Assembly (NCBI RefSeq): GCF_012926525.1
Contig: NZ_JABBNI010000036.1
Coordinates: 124,001-188,000, forward strand
Origin: Clostridium muellerianum
GTDB taxonomy: Bacteria > Bacillota > Clostridia > Clostridiales > Clostridiaceae
Reading direction: 5' to 3'
Length of the DNA: 64,000 bases
The position numbers and the translations under genes are program-made. The notes under the pieces are model-generated. The model was not told where the DNA came from. It saw only the letters and a list, made by a program, of their open reading frames with translations, and searched no databases. Below, in pieces: positions 36,782 to 46,140 of this stretch; positions within the stretch are counted from its first letter, which is position 1, and each line of letters starts with the position of its first letter.

Positions 36782-36861
36782 AATAGCATAAAAGTATTAG
36801 AATTAGAAGAATACTGAACCATAGCATAGGAATGAATGTAACACATAAGGGGGGAATATGC

Positions 36862-36954
36862 ATGAGAGATGTATCAGAATGTATTGTGAGACAAGGCTCC
36901 GCGCAAAGACCACATGAAAATACAAGTAGTGTCTTGTTCGGAGCTGAGTTTTGA
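36862..36954 (+). CDS. Possible 30-residue peptide over a hairpin
   Basis: ATG 36862 follows GGGGGGAA, and the frame gives MRDVSECIVRQGSAQRPHEN then TSSVLFGAEF. The same DNA forms a hairpin: GGCTCCG pairs with CGGAGCT, and inner AAGAC-CAC with GTGTCTT. It is therefore either a real leader-type peptide or a structured RNA whose frame is incidental. It lies upstream of the CD3324 gene. I recognise no family. Confidence 0.35.
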   Translation: MRDVSECIVRQGSAQRPHENTSSVLFGAEF

Positions 36955-37029
36955 CTGAGATAGACTAAAATATTTTTGTGTAGACTTTGCTTTATATTTA
37001 CAGATTAAATGTAGATAGGAGCATGAAGT

Positions 37030-37305
37030 ATGAAGTATGAAAAAGCACAAAATATATTGCCACAGAATATTATTGAATTAATTCAACAATATGTGGATGG
37101 GAGTTATCTGTACATCCCCAGGAAAAGTAATAGTAAAAAAGCTTGGGGAGAATATAGTGGTATAAAAAATAGTTTAAAGAAAAGGAATAGAAAGATTTTT
37201 AATAGATATAAACAAGGAGTATCTGTTAAGGAACTTGCAGAGCAATTTTATCTTACTGAGTATAGTATTAGAAGGATAATCAGAAAAGAAAAACACGGAA
37301 TATAG
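37030..37305 (+). CDS. CD3324 family protein (Mor-like HTH)
   Basis: The 91-residue protein begins KYEKAQNILPQNIIELIQQY, continues VDGSYLYIPRK and ends in a helix-turn-helix (YKQGVSVKELAEQFYLTEYS then IRRIIRK). This is the CD3324 family, related to the Mor transcription activator fold. It is probably a small DNA-binding regulator. AGGAGC precedes the ATG, and a long hairpin terminator follows directly. It is alone, and its target is unknown; the CAT-like gene lies 170 bp downstream on the same strand. Confidence 0.88.
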   Translation: MKYEKAQNILPQNIIELIQQYVDGSYLYIPRKSNSKKAWGEYSGIKNSLKKRNRKIFNRYKQGVSVKELAEQFYLTEYSIRRIIRKEKHGI

Positions 37306-37308
37306 AAA

Positions 37309-37360
37309 AAAAGCGGTATTTTTATCAATTTAGATGATATAAAAATATCGCCTTTTATTT
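37309..37360 (+). terminator. Terminator after the CD3324 gene
   Basis: A long imperfect stem (GCGGTATTTTTATC with GATATAAAAATATCGC) is followed by a T-rich tail. Confidence 0.75.
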
Positions 37361-37472
37361 TTCATAGTATGAACAACTTTATTACAGAATTATTTGTGAA
37401 CTAGATAAATTGTAAGAGGTGAGCTTATAATTTAATTATAAATTAATTGAAATCAAATAGAGGGATAGGCAT

Positions 37473-38147
37473 ATGAATACAAGTTTTCATGCTATTGACA
37501 TGGATACATGGCCAAGAGCACACACATACAATTACTTTACAAAAACAGTATCAACACTTATTTATTCTATTAACGTAACAATGGATGTTACAATTCTTAA
37601 GAACACATTAAAAAGTAAAGGCTTGAAATTTTTCCCTACATATCTTTATTTGGTAACTAGAGCTATTGGAAGACAGCAGGAATTTCTTATGACAATGCAG
37701 GATGATGTGCTTGGATATTGGGACTCACGAACTCCTTTTTATCCATTATTTCATGTAGATGATAAAACAATAACATTTCTTTGGACAGAATATGATGGGG
37801 ATTTTGAGATATTTTATAAAAATTACATTTCAGATGTGAAACAATATGGGAAGAGTCATGGTATTATGTTATCAAAGGAAGCACCACCTCCTAATAACTA
37901 TATCATATCTTGTGTTCCCTGGTTTAGTTTTAATAGTTTATCAATGCAATTGCAAAATGCAAAAAATTATTATGCACCAATTTTTGAATCTGGTGGATTT
38001 ACTGAAACCAATGGTACAATTATGATGCCTCTATCTATTACGGTTAATCATGCTGCAGTTGATGGTTATCATATAAAGATGCTTTTAGAGGAATTACAAT
38101 GGACAATGAATCATCCTGAAGAGTGGATTAAAGATATAGAAATGTAA
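37473..38147 (+). CDS. Chloramphenicol acetyltransferase family protein (CatA-like)
   Basis: The 224-residue protein has the type A CAT plan: FHAIDMDTWPRAHTYNYFTK at the start, FFPTYLYLVTRAIGRQQEFL in the first half, and the catalytic segment NHAAVDGYHIKMLLEEL near residue 195. The catalytic His and the structural Asp (H-x3-D) are kept. The preceding His of the usual H-H-x3-D-G is Asn. CAT homologues transfer acetyl from acetyl-CoA to chloramphenicol, but many chromosomal ones have other substrates. AGGGATAGG precedes the ATG, and a terminator follows. Whether it gives resistance is not shown by sequence. Confidence 0.88.
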   Translation: MNTSFHAIDMDTWPRAHTYNYFTKTVSTLIYSINVTMDVTILKNTLKSKGLKFFPTYLYLVTRAIGRQQEFLMTMQDDVLGYWDSRTPFYPLFHVDDKTITFLWTEYDGDFEIFYKNYISDVKQYGKSHGIMLSKEAPPPNNYIISCVPWFSFNSLSMQLQNAKNYYAPIFESGGFTETNGTIMMPLSITVNHAAVDGYHIKMLLEELQWTMNHPEEWIKDIEM

Positions 38148-38185
38148 CTAACGCAAGGGTGAGAAATAGATGAGTTAAGAATTAA

Positions 38186-38217
38186 TGACCGTATTGGAGA
38201 AATCCAGTACGGTTTTT
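38186..38217 (+). terminator. Terminator after the CAT-like gene
   Basis: ACCGTATTGG pairs with CCAGTACGGT (one mismatch) and is followed by TTTTTT. Confidence 0.8.
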
Positions 38218-38438
38218 TACATGGCAAATAAAGATATCTAGTTAAATAATAAGCATATTCCGAAAGATTAAAAATATGAGATGATTATTAAAATGATTTA
38301 GTTCAGGTATTGTATTAGCAAATAGCTTGTATTAAAATAAACAAGAGAAAATCAAGGAGCTATTTTATATACAAGGTATATCCATTTGATAAACAAATTT
38401 AGCTCAAAACCATAAGTGTAAAGGAAGCGAATGTCATA

Positions 38439-39815
38439 ATGAGTTCTCAAAATCGTAACATAGATATGTGTAATGGTCCGTTGTTTAAGAAGATATTTAT
38501 TTTTGCTTTGCCCATTATGGCAATGTATATCTTGCAACTATTATTCAATACTGCTGATATGGTGGTAGTAGGGCATTTTTCAGGCAGCAAGGCATTGGCT
38601 GCGGTGGGGGCTACAGGTTCACTCATTAATCTTATTATAACCTTATTTATGGGATTGTCCGTAGGTACCACCGTTGTTGTAGCTAGGGATTGTGGTGCAG
38701 ATCGGCCAGATGCTGTAAGTCGATCTGTTCATACATCTATTGCCATTAGCATTATTGGTGGATTGATTGTCATGGTGATAGGTATCATACTTTGTAAGCC
38801 TTTGCTGAAGATGATGGGCACGCCAGAGGATATTATCGGGTTGTCCGTAATATATATGCAAATCTACTTTGTAAGTACGCCTGCTAACATGGTATACAAT
38901 TTTGCAGCAGCTATCTTGCGTGCTGTTGGTGATAGCCGTCGTCCAATGTACTATCTTATTATTGCTGGTATATTACACGTGGCATTTAATCTTTTTTTTG
39001 TAATTGTACTGCATATGGGAGTAGCTGGCGTGGCATTTGCTACAGTTATTTCCGAGTATATCTCGGTGCTGCTTATTATGATGTGTTTATACAGATGTGA
39101 GGGAGCTATACGTTTCATACCACGCAAAATGCATATTGATAAACATAAGCTAAAAGACATTGTGAAGATTGGTTTGCCAGCGGGAATGCAGGGATTATTG
39201 TTCTCTATTTCAAATGTGCTGATCCAGTCAGCAGTTAATTCTTTTGGATCCACTATGGTAGCTGCTAGTGCAGCAGCAAACAATGTTGAAAATTATATAG
39301 GCACTACAATGAATGCTTATTATAATGCAGCAATTTCTTTTACCGGACAGAACATAGGGGCAAAAAAATATAATCGAATTGACACCATTGCAAAAGTGTG
39401 TACAATATTAATTTTTGCCACATGGATTCTTCTAGGTGGTGCCACAGTAATTTTTGGAAAACAACTGCTTGGTATTTTTACCTCTGATCCAGAGGTCATT
39501 AAGCTTGGTATGCTGCGTATTAATATCATGATGGTTGCATTCTTTACCTGCGGCATGATGAATGTGTATCCAGGGTTAACCCGTGCCATGGGTTATTCTA
39601 TATCGCCTATGATTTCCACACTAGTAGGTGCCTGTCTTATGCGAATTCTTTGGCTGGCTACAATTTTTAAATGGTATCCTACAGAGGTCATGCTTTTTGC
39701 CTGCTACCCTGTCACTTGGGCGTTGGCGGGAATCGGACAGGTAGGCATTTTCTTTTATGCTAGACGCCAAATTCGAAAGATTAATGTGCCGTGTGCTGGG
39801 ACCAGAGATATATAG
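38439..39815 (+). CDS. MATE family efflux transporter
   Basis: The 458-residue protein has twelve membrane helices in the MATE arrangement. IFAFALPIMAMYILQ-like start sequence IFIFALPIMAMYILQLLFNT leads the first half, with MVVVGHFSGSKALAAVGATG. The second half begins IVKIGLPAGMQGLLFSISNV. It would export cationic compounds using a Na+ or H+ gradient. AAGGAAG lies 10 bases before the ATG. Its base composition looks clearly less AT-rich than its neighbours', which suggests separate origin by transfer. A paralogue from a different MATE branch is at 53083. No dedicated regulator adjoins it. Confidence 0.93.
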   Translation: MSSQNRNIDMCNGPLFKKIFIFALPIMAMYILQLLFNTADMVVVGHFSGSKALAAVGATGSLINLIITLFMGLSVGTTVVVARDCGADRPDAVSRSVHTSIAISIIGGLIVMVIGIILCKPLLKMMGTPEDIIGLSVIYMQIYFVSTPANMVYNFAAAILRAVGDSRRPMYYLIIAGILHVAFNLFFVIVLHMGVAGVAFATVISEYISVLLIMMCLYRCEGAIRFIPRKMHIDKHKLKDIVKIGLPAGMQGLLFSISNVLIQSAVNSFGSTMVAASAAANNVENYIGTTMNAYYNAAISFTGQNIGAKKYNRIDTIAKVCTILIFATWILLGGATVIFGKQLLGIFTSDPEVIKLGMLRINIMMVAFFTCGMMNVYPGLTRAMGYSISPMISTLVGACLMRILWLATIFKWYPTEVMLFACYPVTWALAGIGQVGIFFYARRQIRKINVPCAGTRDI

Positions 39816-39871
39816 AATTGTAACTACAAATGAAATGATTATTGAAGGTTAAGGTTTAAATCACATGCTTT

Positions 39872-40030
39872 AGGCATCTTCAAAAAAATAATAAGGACAG
39901 ATGTTAATCTATTTTTGTAATACTGTGTCGATAGACCCCTTAGATAGCTTAAGCTTCTGCAGAACATGTCGTCTTGTATTACAAAAAATATCCATCACAT
40001 ATTGGACTTGTTATTTTCTTTTAGATGCCT
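39872..40030 (+). repeat. 159-bp palindromic repeat, diverged copy
   Basis: Ends AGGCATCT and AGATGCCT frame a 159-bp element of the same length as the copies at 43905 and 50066. It shares ACTTGTTATTTTCTTT-type inner arms but has a strongly changed centre. The 63-codon frame inside it is not a gene. Confidence 0.7.
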
Positions 40031-40080
40031 TAATAATAATTTATGTTATTAGTAGCATAGATTTTATATATTTTGAAATA

Positions 40081-40743
40081 TTACTTAATTAATTTAAGTT
40101 CAATATCTCTTCCACTAGCATATCTTTCTAAAAGTTGTTTACCGTATTCTAAGTATTCTTCAATATCAGTCTTACCACTAAAAGAAAAAATGCACATTAA
40201 AATTTCACTTACATTATTTACTATCATAGCTCTTTTTGAATCACTTGTAGGACTTCCAAAGTTACCAATAAAATCAGATAATACAGGAAGATTCTCTATG
40301 TTTATATTTTCCTTACCAATGCCTTTATATTGTTCTCCTTCTTTACCTATAATTAAGGAAATTGGTGAATGAAGATTTTTAATATTATATGAACCCACAG
40401 GAAACTTAGATTTCAATGATATTAAATTATTAATGTCCACTATATTGTTAACTTTATAAATTCCTTTTCCCTGCAGAATTCTTCTTATTAATGCTTCTGA
40501 AGACATCCTATACTTACTAGGCACTTTACCTAGCTTTTTATAAACATCTCTTCCTTCTTTAATCCTAGGTGATGATGCTAAATCTTCTATTTGTATTTCA
40601 TTCTTTAATACTTCACAATAATCGTTAATTTCTTTCAATAAAATTTCACCGCTGTTTTCTACATCTACACATGCTTGAATACAGCCTAGTGTTATTTCAG
40701 GACAAATTTTCTTTAATTCTTCGCAAATTGTAATATCTACCAT
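40081..40743 (-). CDS. B3/B4 domain protein (PheT-like tRNA-binding fold)
   Basis: The 220-residue protein matches the stand-alone B3/4 domain family: KICPEITLGCIQACVDVENS, then EGRDVYKKLGKVPSKYRMSS, LIRRILQGKGIYKVNNIVDI and NLISLKSKFPVGSYNIKNLH. The fold is the editing domain of phenylalanyl-tRNA synthetase beta. Stand-alone copies are thought to edit or bind mischarged tRNA or amino acids, but few are characterised. The start at 40743 has GGAG 12 bases upstream, a little far. Transcribed alone. Confidence 0.85.
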   Translation of the reverse strand: MVDITICEELKKICPEITLGCIQACVDVENSGEILLKEINDYCEVLKNEIQIEDLASSPRIKEGRDVYKKLGKVPSKYRMSSEALIRRILQGKGIYKVNNIVDINNLISLKSKFPVGSYNIKNLHSPISLIIGKEGEQYKGIGKENINIENLPVLSDFIGNFGSPTSDSKRAMIVNNVSEILMCIFSFSGKTDIEEYLEYGKQLLERYASGRDIELKLIK

Positions 40744-40974
40744 AATGTAATCAAACTCCTTAAACTTATTAATTTTAATATATTGGGATAGAACCAAAAA
40801 AAAATTCCTACTACTGCACTTATTAATATTTCCGCATCCCCAAAAATTGAAACATAAATTAAAGATATGAAGGGAGTTAAATGTAGCAAATTGTCTATCT
40901 ACTGCCTAAGGCTTAAACCCAAATATATAAGATATACTAATAACCTCTTTCATCCCCTTAACCAATAAAAAATA

Positions 40975-40997
40975 AAGAACTATCAAACATAGTTCCT
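40975..40997 (-). terminator. Terminator of the AraC gene at 41055
   Basis: Read leftwards, GAACTA pairs with TAGTTC, followed by TTTATTTTTTA. Confidence 0.65.
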
Positions 40998-41054
40998 ATA
41001 CATATTATTATAGCTATTTAGTGATATAAGTCTTTTCTAAAATCTAGTTAATTT

Positions 41055-41768
41055 TTAGCTTATTTTTTGATTTTTTCTGAACTTGGCAGGGGTCATTTTT
41101 TCTAAATACTTAAATACTCTAGTAAAGGATGAATTGTGTTCATAACCTACAATTTGTGAAATTTGTAAAATTGTTAAGTTTGAATTTAAAAGGAGTTCTT
41201 TTGCTTTTTTTATTCTTAAATTTTGTATATATTCAATAGGTGAAATCTTCATTTTATTTTTAAACCATTCGGTATAGTAACTGATATTATAATGTTCAAT
41301 GCTGGCTAATTTTTTCAAATCTATATTTTCGGTGAAATGTTCATTTATATATTTTATAGAATCAGGTACACTTTCATTTGCAATAAAATCATAACAGTAG
41401 AGGAATAGGTTGGTAATGGAATTAGAACTTTTTTTATTATTAGCTTCATTTAAAAGCAAATATCTTATGGCTTTCCATTTATCATCAAATAAGATTTCCT
41501 TTCCACCAATTAGTTTTTCCATATCAGATTTGTTAATTATACTGCTATAAATGTCTAAAACCAAAAATTCATTACTTTTGTTGGCTCTAAAGCTGTGTTT
41601 ACAATCTGGAGGAAGAAAGAATAAGTGGTTATCTTCTAGTGTTAAATTTTTATAATTAGTTTCTATATAAAGCATACCATGAATGGGTAAAATTAATTGT
41701 GCATAAGAATGAGCATGTGTATTAAGTTTATAATCATATATTCTACGTTCACAAGTTACACTGTTCAA
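41055..41768 (-). CDS. AraC family transcriptional regulator
   Basis: The 237-residue protein has an N-terminal cupin half (LNTHAHSYAQLILPIHGMLY, FFLPPDCKHSFRANKSNEFL) and a C-terminal AraC double HTH (NIDLKKLASIEHYNISYYTE, then LLNSNLTILQISQIVGYEHN and SSFTRVFKYLEKMTPAKFR). The start is TTG at 41768, seven bases after AAGGTG. It is followed on its own strand by a terminator. The divergent gene, more than 400 bp away, is the TetR gene at 42202; a link is possible but not shown. Confidence 0.92.
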   Translation of the reverse strand: MNSVTCERRIYDYKLNTHAHSYAQLILPIHGMLYIETNYKNLTLEDNHLFFLPPDCKHSFRANKSNEFLVLDIYSSIINKSDMEKLIGGKEILFDDKWKAIRYLLLNEANNKKSSNSITNLFLYCYDFIANESVPDSIKYINEHFTENIDLKKLASIEHYNISYYTEWFKNKMKISPIEYIQNLRIKKAKELLLNSNLTILQISQIVGYEHNSSFTRVFKYLEKMTPAKFRKNQKIS

Positions 41769-42163
41769 TAGTATTCACCTTTTCTTTTTATATGAAATAG
41801 TCCTAAATTTATATGTTAGGCTTATTATAGCATAAATGCATGATTTTTTAGTAACAAATTTATAGTATACCTTTAGCATTTAAATGTATTATTTGTATCA
41901 GATGATATACTAGTTAAAATTGCCAATAAGTCCCATGTTGCTTTATTATTTTGGTACAAAATAATTTATAAAATTATCAAAATGTAAAGCAATTGTAACA
42001 ATTTATGTTAATAATCATTGGTGGTATTATAAATATAAGAGAAATATAATTAAGAGGAGATATAAAGGATGCTGGATAAAAATTTAAAAGCATAAAATAA
42101 GTTTACAAGAGTAATATATATTGTGAAGTATTCATGCCACTCTTTTTATGTGTGGTCATGAAT
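41769..42163. other. Intergenic region with a hairpin before tetR
   Basis: The stretch is AT-rich and without a supported gene. At 42130-42163 ATTCATGCCAC pairs with GTGGTCATGAAT (one bulge) around TCTTTTTATGT. This hairpin is 40 bp before the TetR start and could be an operator or a leader structure. Confidence 0.5.
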
Positions 42164-42201
42164 AATAAAGAATTAGTATTTTTGTATTAGAGGAGAAGAT
42201 T

Positions 42202-42777
42202 GTGAGACAGAATGCTAAATCTGCAATAATTGATTCATTTAAACAATTATTAAACAAGAAATCTATAGACAAGATTACAGTGAAGAGAGTTTGTGAACAT
42301 TGTGATGTAAACAGACAGACTTTTTATAATCACTTTACTGATATTATGGATGTTTTTAAATTCATATTTTTTGAGGAATTATCAATAGAGATTGCACAAA
42401 ACAGAACCTTTGAAACCTGGAGCGGCGGGTTCCTGGCTACAATGAATTATATGAAGAAAAATTCCAAAATGATTTTACATGTATATAAATCTTCTTATTG
42501 GCCTGAAGCCAATAGCTACATTACTAATCTTTCTAACAGGCTGTTGAATGATGTGGTTGAAGAGTGTGTTGAAAAAATGGGAGTAAAATTAAAGAAAAAG
42601 GATAAAAATTTCATTGTTAACTTTTATAGACATGTGTTTAATGGACTTATGATAGACTGGGTAAGTGAAGGAATGAAAGAGGAACCAGAAATTATCCTAA
42701 AAAAGCTTTTGATCATGATAACAGGAAGTATTCCTCGCTCTGTGGCTGTCTTTGTAAAGGAAGAAATAAAAAAATAA
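42202..42777 (+). CDS. TetR/AcrR family transcriptional regulator
   Basis: The 191-residue protein has the TetR HTH (AIIDSFKQLLNKKSIDKITV, then KRVCEHCDVNRQTFYNHFTD) and a C-terminal all-helical domain resembling the DhaS/TetR_C_8 group (MILHVYKSSYWPEANSYITN). The start is GTG at 42202, after AGAGGAGAAG. A perfect terminator follows, and the DUF5692-oleate hydratase genes begin 127 bp later on the same strand. It probably regulates them, possibly in response to fatty acids, as many TetR proteins near lipid enzymes do. That link is inference. Confidence 0.92.
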   Translation: MRQNAKSAIIDSFKQLLNKKSIDKITVKRVCEHCDVNRQTFYNHFTDIMDVFKFIFFEELSIEIAQNRTFETWSGGFLATMNYMKKNSKMILHVYKSSYWPEANSYITNLSNRLLNDVVEECVEKMGVKLKKKDKNFIVNFYRHVFNGLMIDWVSEGMKEEPEIILKKLLIMITGSIPRSVAVFVKEEIKK

Positions 42778-42792
42778 TTTTTAAAGAAAAGA

Positions 42793-42825
42793 GAAAGTGT
42801 TCAAAATAGACACTTTCTTTTTTTT
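42793..42825 (+). terminator. Terminator after tetR
   Basis: GAAAGTGT pairs with ACACTTTC, followed by T8. It separates TetR from the next gene. Confidence 0.9.
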
Positions 42826-42904
42826 GTCTATTGAAGATGTTATGTAAAAAATTGTAAAATAGATATTATAGAATACTAAAAGTTTATGTTAAGGAGGTTA
42901 AGAC

Positions 42905-43924
42905 ATGTTTGTTTTTAATTACACCAATGGCGCATCAGCATTAAGTGTATGGGGTGTTTGGATAATTGTTTTTGCAGCGCTCTTTGGTCTTAATGAAGTA
43001 GCCCGTAGATGGAAATATGTTGGCTTTTTCTGTTTTGTTATTTTACCTATAACATTATCAATATTATGGTTTACAGTATTAAAAGATACAACGTATACAG
43101 ACTGGTTTCATTTGGCAAAGGTGTATTCTTCTACAGCTGGATGTATAGGTTTTTGGTGCATAAGACATGTTAAATTTAAAAATAAGTTCACAGGTAAACA
43201 ATGGAGGTTATCTGATAAAAAATGGGCTTTATGTTTCCCACCACTTATCCTTACTATTAATATTGTAGAGGCAGTAATACGTGATTTTCAAGTTGGTATT
43301 CAATATCCAGCTGGAGGAAATTTAATAGATGAAGCAATGTATGTACTTGGTGGTCCATGGAATTTCATGAATGGTATAGCAGGTATTTTGAACATAATAA
43401 CTATAACGGGATGGTTTGGAATTTGCATAAAAAAATGTACTGCTAAAGATGGCAGTAAAGATATGCTGTGGCCTGATATGCTATGGTTTTGGATAATAGC
43501 TTATGATTTATGGAATTTTGCTTACACATATAACTGCCTTCCAGGTCATGCTTGGTATTGCGGTTTTGCTTTACTATTAGCTCCAACCCTTTGTGCATTT
43601 ACTGTGGGAAAAGGAGCATGGCTACAACATCGTGCACAAACACTGGCAATATGGTGTATGTTTGCACAGACATTTCCATTATTCATTGATAAAGGTGCCT
43701 TTGCAGTTTCCTCATCCTATAATACAGTAGCACTATTTGCATTTAGCTTTGCAGCATTAGTTTCAAATATAGCAGTATTTATTTATATGATTTACAAAGG
43801 AGTTAAAACTAAGAGAAATCCTTATCTTGGAGAGCTTTATACAGATTTGAAAAAATATAAGGAAGTCAAAGTGCTTTCAGAACAAATGACATTACAACAG
43901 AATAAGGCATATTCAAAAAAATAA
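42905..43924 (+). CDS. DUF5692-like integral membrane protein
   Basis: The 339-residue protein has about nine membrane helices, for example WGVWIIVFAALFGLNEVARR, FFCFVILPITLSILWFTV, IIAYDLWNFAYTYNCLPGHA and FAFSFAALVSNIAVFIYMIY. It is rich in Trp and Cys. The overall look matches the DUF5692 family, of unknown function. GGAGG lies 7 bases before the ATG. It precedes the oleate hydratase gene, which suggests a link with fatty-acid handling at the membrane. The last six codons (KAYSKK) and the stop are supplied by the palindromic repeat starting at 43905, so the natural C-terminus has been replaced. Confidence 0.72.
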   Translation: MFVFNYTNGASALSVWGVWIIVFAALFGLNEVARRWKYVGFFCFVILPITLSILWFTVLKDTTYTDWFHLAKVYSSTAGCIGFWCIRHVKFKNKFTGKQWRLSDKKWALCFPPLILTINIVEAVIRDFQVGIQYPAGGNLIDEAMYVLGGPWNFMNGIAGILNIITITGWFGICIKKCTAKDGSKDMLWPDMLWFWIIAYDLWNFAYTYNCLPGHAWYCGFALLLAPTLCAFTVGKGAWLQHRAQTLAIWCMFAQTFPLFIDKGAFAVSSSYNTVALFAFSFAALVSNIAVFIYMIYKGVKTKRNPYLGELYTDLKKYKEVKVLSEQMTLQQNKAYSKK

Positions 43925-44063
43925 CAAGTCAGTATGTTAGTCTATTTTGCGTCATACTGCGTCAACAGAACCCTTTGATAGAACAACTATCAGCGGAACC
44001 TGTTTCCTTGTCTGACACAAAATATACTAACATCTTTGACTTGTTATTTTCTTTCATATGCCT
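43905..44063 (+). repeat. 159-bp palindromic repeat, full copy
   Basis: Terminal AGGCATAT/ATATGCCT and about 45-bp imperfect inverted arms (AACAAGTCA...ATGTTAGT...TATTTTG) flank a centre with the hairpin GATAGAACAACTATC. No transposase is encoded. The copy at 50066 is the same element in the opposite direction. Confidence 0.88.
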
Positions 44064-44176
44064 AATGTTTTTTATCATTAAATATAGCCATGATTATGTA
44101 AATAGTTTTTTGTTTATTATCTTTAGAATAATTCTATACAATTTGGTCATATGGTAATGTGTAGGAGGTATTTTCA

Positions 44177-45946
44177 ATGTATTATAGTAATGGAAATTAT
44201 GAAGCATTTGCACGCCCTTTAAAACCAGTTGATGTGGACAAAAAATCTGCATATTTAGTTGGAGCAGGTTTAGCTTCCCTGGCAGCTGCATGTTTTTTAA
44301 TACGTGATGGTCAAATGAAAGGTGAAAATATTTATATTCTAGAAGAACTTAGTATCTCAGGAGGAGCCTGTGATGGTATTAAGAACAGTGAAAAAGGTTT
44401 TATTATCCGTGGTGGTCGAGAAATGGAAAATCACTTTGAGTGTTTGTGGGATTTATTCCGATCTATTCCTTCCATTGAAACAGAGAATGTTTCTGTTTTA
44501 GATGAGTATTATTGGTTGAATAAAAAAGACCCTAATTACTCTTTGATAAGAGCAACGGTAAACAGAGGTAAGGATGCCCATACTAATGGGAAGTTTGGAC
44601 TAAGTAAAAAAGCTTCCAAAGAGCTTGTAAAGCTTTTTATGACTCGAAATGAAGATTTGTATGATAAGAAAATTTCGGATGTGTTCTCAAAGGAAGTTAT
44701 TAATTCTAATTTTTGGCTATATTGGAGAACCATGTTTGCCTTCAGAGATTGGCACAGCGCATTGGAAATGAAGTTATATCTTCAGAGATTTATTCATCAC
44801 ATTGGCGGATTACCAGACTTATCTGCTTTGAAGTTTACAAAGTACAATCAATATGAGTCATTAATTCTACCAATGGTAAAATACCTTAAATCTCATGGTG
44901 TTAAGTTCCAATATAATACCGTGGTAACAAATGTTGTTTTTTATATTAAAAATGATAAAAAAATTGCTGAGAAGATTGTTTATAAAAATGGTGGCAAGGA
45001 AGAATGCATTAAACTTACTAAAGATGATTTGGTATTCATTACTAATGGAAGTTGTACAGAAAATTCTACTCTTGGAGACCATTATCACGCACCAAAGTTT
45101 AATAGCTCTATATCAGGATGCTGGGAGCTTTGGAGAAACATTGCAAAGCAGCACCCAGCCTTCGGTAACCCTGATAAATTCTGTACTAATACAGAACAAA
45201 CATTTTGGGAATCGGCTACAATTACAACACTTGATAACAAGATACCTCCCTATATTGAGAAAATTTGCAAACGTGATCCTTTTAGTGGAAAGGTTGTTAC
45301 TGGAGGTATCATTACAATAAAAGACTCAAATTGGCTTATGAGCTATACTTTGAATAGACAGCCTCATTTCAAAGAACAACCTAAAGATCAGCTTGTGGTT
45401 TGGGTATATGGTTTATTCTCCGAAACTTTAGGAAATTATATCAAGAAGCCACTACGGCAATGTACAGGCTTGGAAATTACAGAAGAATGGCTTTATCATA
45501 TTGGTGTGCCTGAATCTGAGATTCATAATCTAGCTTCAAACTCTGCACGATGCATACCTTGCATGATGCCATATGTTACCGCATTCTTTATGCCAAGAAG
45601 AGAAGGTGACAGACCTAAGGTTGTGCCAGATGGCAGTGAGAACTTCGCTTTCATTGGTCAGTTTGCCGATACAGCACGTGACACGGTGTTTACAACGGAA
45701 TATTCGGTGAGAACAGCTATGGAAGCAGTTTACACATTGCTAGATATAGATCGTGGTATTCCAGAGGTCTTTGCTTCATGTTATGATGTCCGTGTATTGT
45801 TGGATTCTACAGTAAAGATGATGGATGGCAAGAAGCCTATGGATATGAAGTTGCCGTTTCCTTTGAACTTTGTTAAAAAGAAAGCATTAAAGAAGATTTC
45901 AGGAACTGTCATTGAAGAGTTATTAAAAAGGTATAATATAATCTAG
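44177..45946 (+). CDS. ohyA: Oleate hydratase
   Basis: The 589-residue protein is full length for oleate hydratase (also called myosin-cross-reactive antigen). The FAD site is [20 protein letters not shown] near residues 27-46. The catalytic region [20 protein letters not shown] follows near 75. [20 protein letters not shown] near the C-terminus completes the family pattern. It adds water to the cis-9 double bond of oleate and related acids, giving 10-hydroxystearate, and protects against toxic unsaturated fatty acids. AGGAGG lies before the ATG. It sits behind TetR and a DUF5692-like gene and ahead of hypB. Confidence 0.96.
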   Translation: MYYSNGNYEAFARPLKPVDVDKKSAYLVGAGLASLAAACFLIRDGQMKGENIYILEELSISGGACDGIKNSEKGFIIRGGREMENHFECLWDLFRSIPSIETENVSVLDEYYWLNKKDPNYSLIRATVNRGKDAHTNGKFGLSKKASKELVKLFMTRNEDLYDKKISDVFSKEVINSNFWLYWRTMFAFRDWHSALEMKLYLQRFIHHIGGLPDLSALKFTKYNQYESLILPMVKYLKSHGVKFQYNTVVTNVVFYIKNDKKIAEKIVYKNGGKEECIKLTKDDLVFITNGSCTENSTLGDHYHAPKFNSSISGCWELWRNIAKQHPAFGNPDKFCTNTEQTFWESATITTLDNKIPPYIEKICKRDPFSGKVVTGGIITIKDSNWLMSYTLNRQPHFKEQPKDQLVVWVYGLFSETLGNYIKKPLRQCTGLEITEEWLYHIGVPESEIHNLASNSARCIPCMMPYVTAFFMPRREGDRPKVVPDGSENFAFIGQFADTARDTVFTTEYSVRTAMEAVYTLLDIDRGIPEVFASCYDVRVLLDSTVKMMDGKKPMDMKLPFPLNFVKKKALKKISGTVIEELLKRYNII

Positions 45947-45961
45947 CTTAATTTAACTTCA

Positions 45962-46061
45962 ATTTGGCAAGTAAATCTATAAAACATTGATAATACTTAA
46001 TTCCTTTATAAAAGTTTTTTGAAATATAGCAATATCAATGCGTAAGGATTACTTGCCAAAT
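45962..46061. repeat. 100-bp inverted-repeat element between ohyA and hypB
   Basis: ATTTGGCAAGTAA and TTACTTGCCAAAT are perfect 13-bp arms about 74 bp apart. Inner ATTGATA/TATCAAT arms extend the fold. It could be a small mobile repeat, a two-site operator or a long terminator. Confidence 0.65.
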
Positions 46062-46140
46062 GAAAGTTTAATTTGTTACATTTTTAAAATTAATAAATGA
46101 GTAAAAATAAAAATTAAGATCAAATGGAGGTGGAACTAAT

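Noticed and set aside
37473-38147. Asserting chloramphenicol resistance
   Set aside because: The catalytic His and Asp are present but the neighbouring His is Asn, and many chromosomal homologues have other substrates.
39901-40092. A 63-codon open frame
   Set aside because: It lies almost entirely in the diverged palindromic repeat and has no ribosome site.
43975-44157. A 60-codon open frame ending in hydrophobic residues
   Set aside because: It starts inside the palindromic repeat and runs into the spacer before ohyA; no ribosome site and no family.
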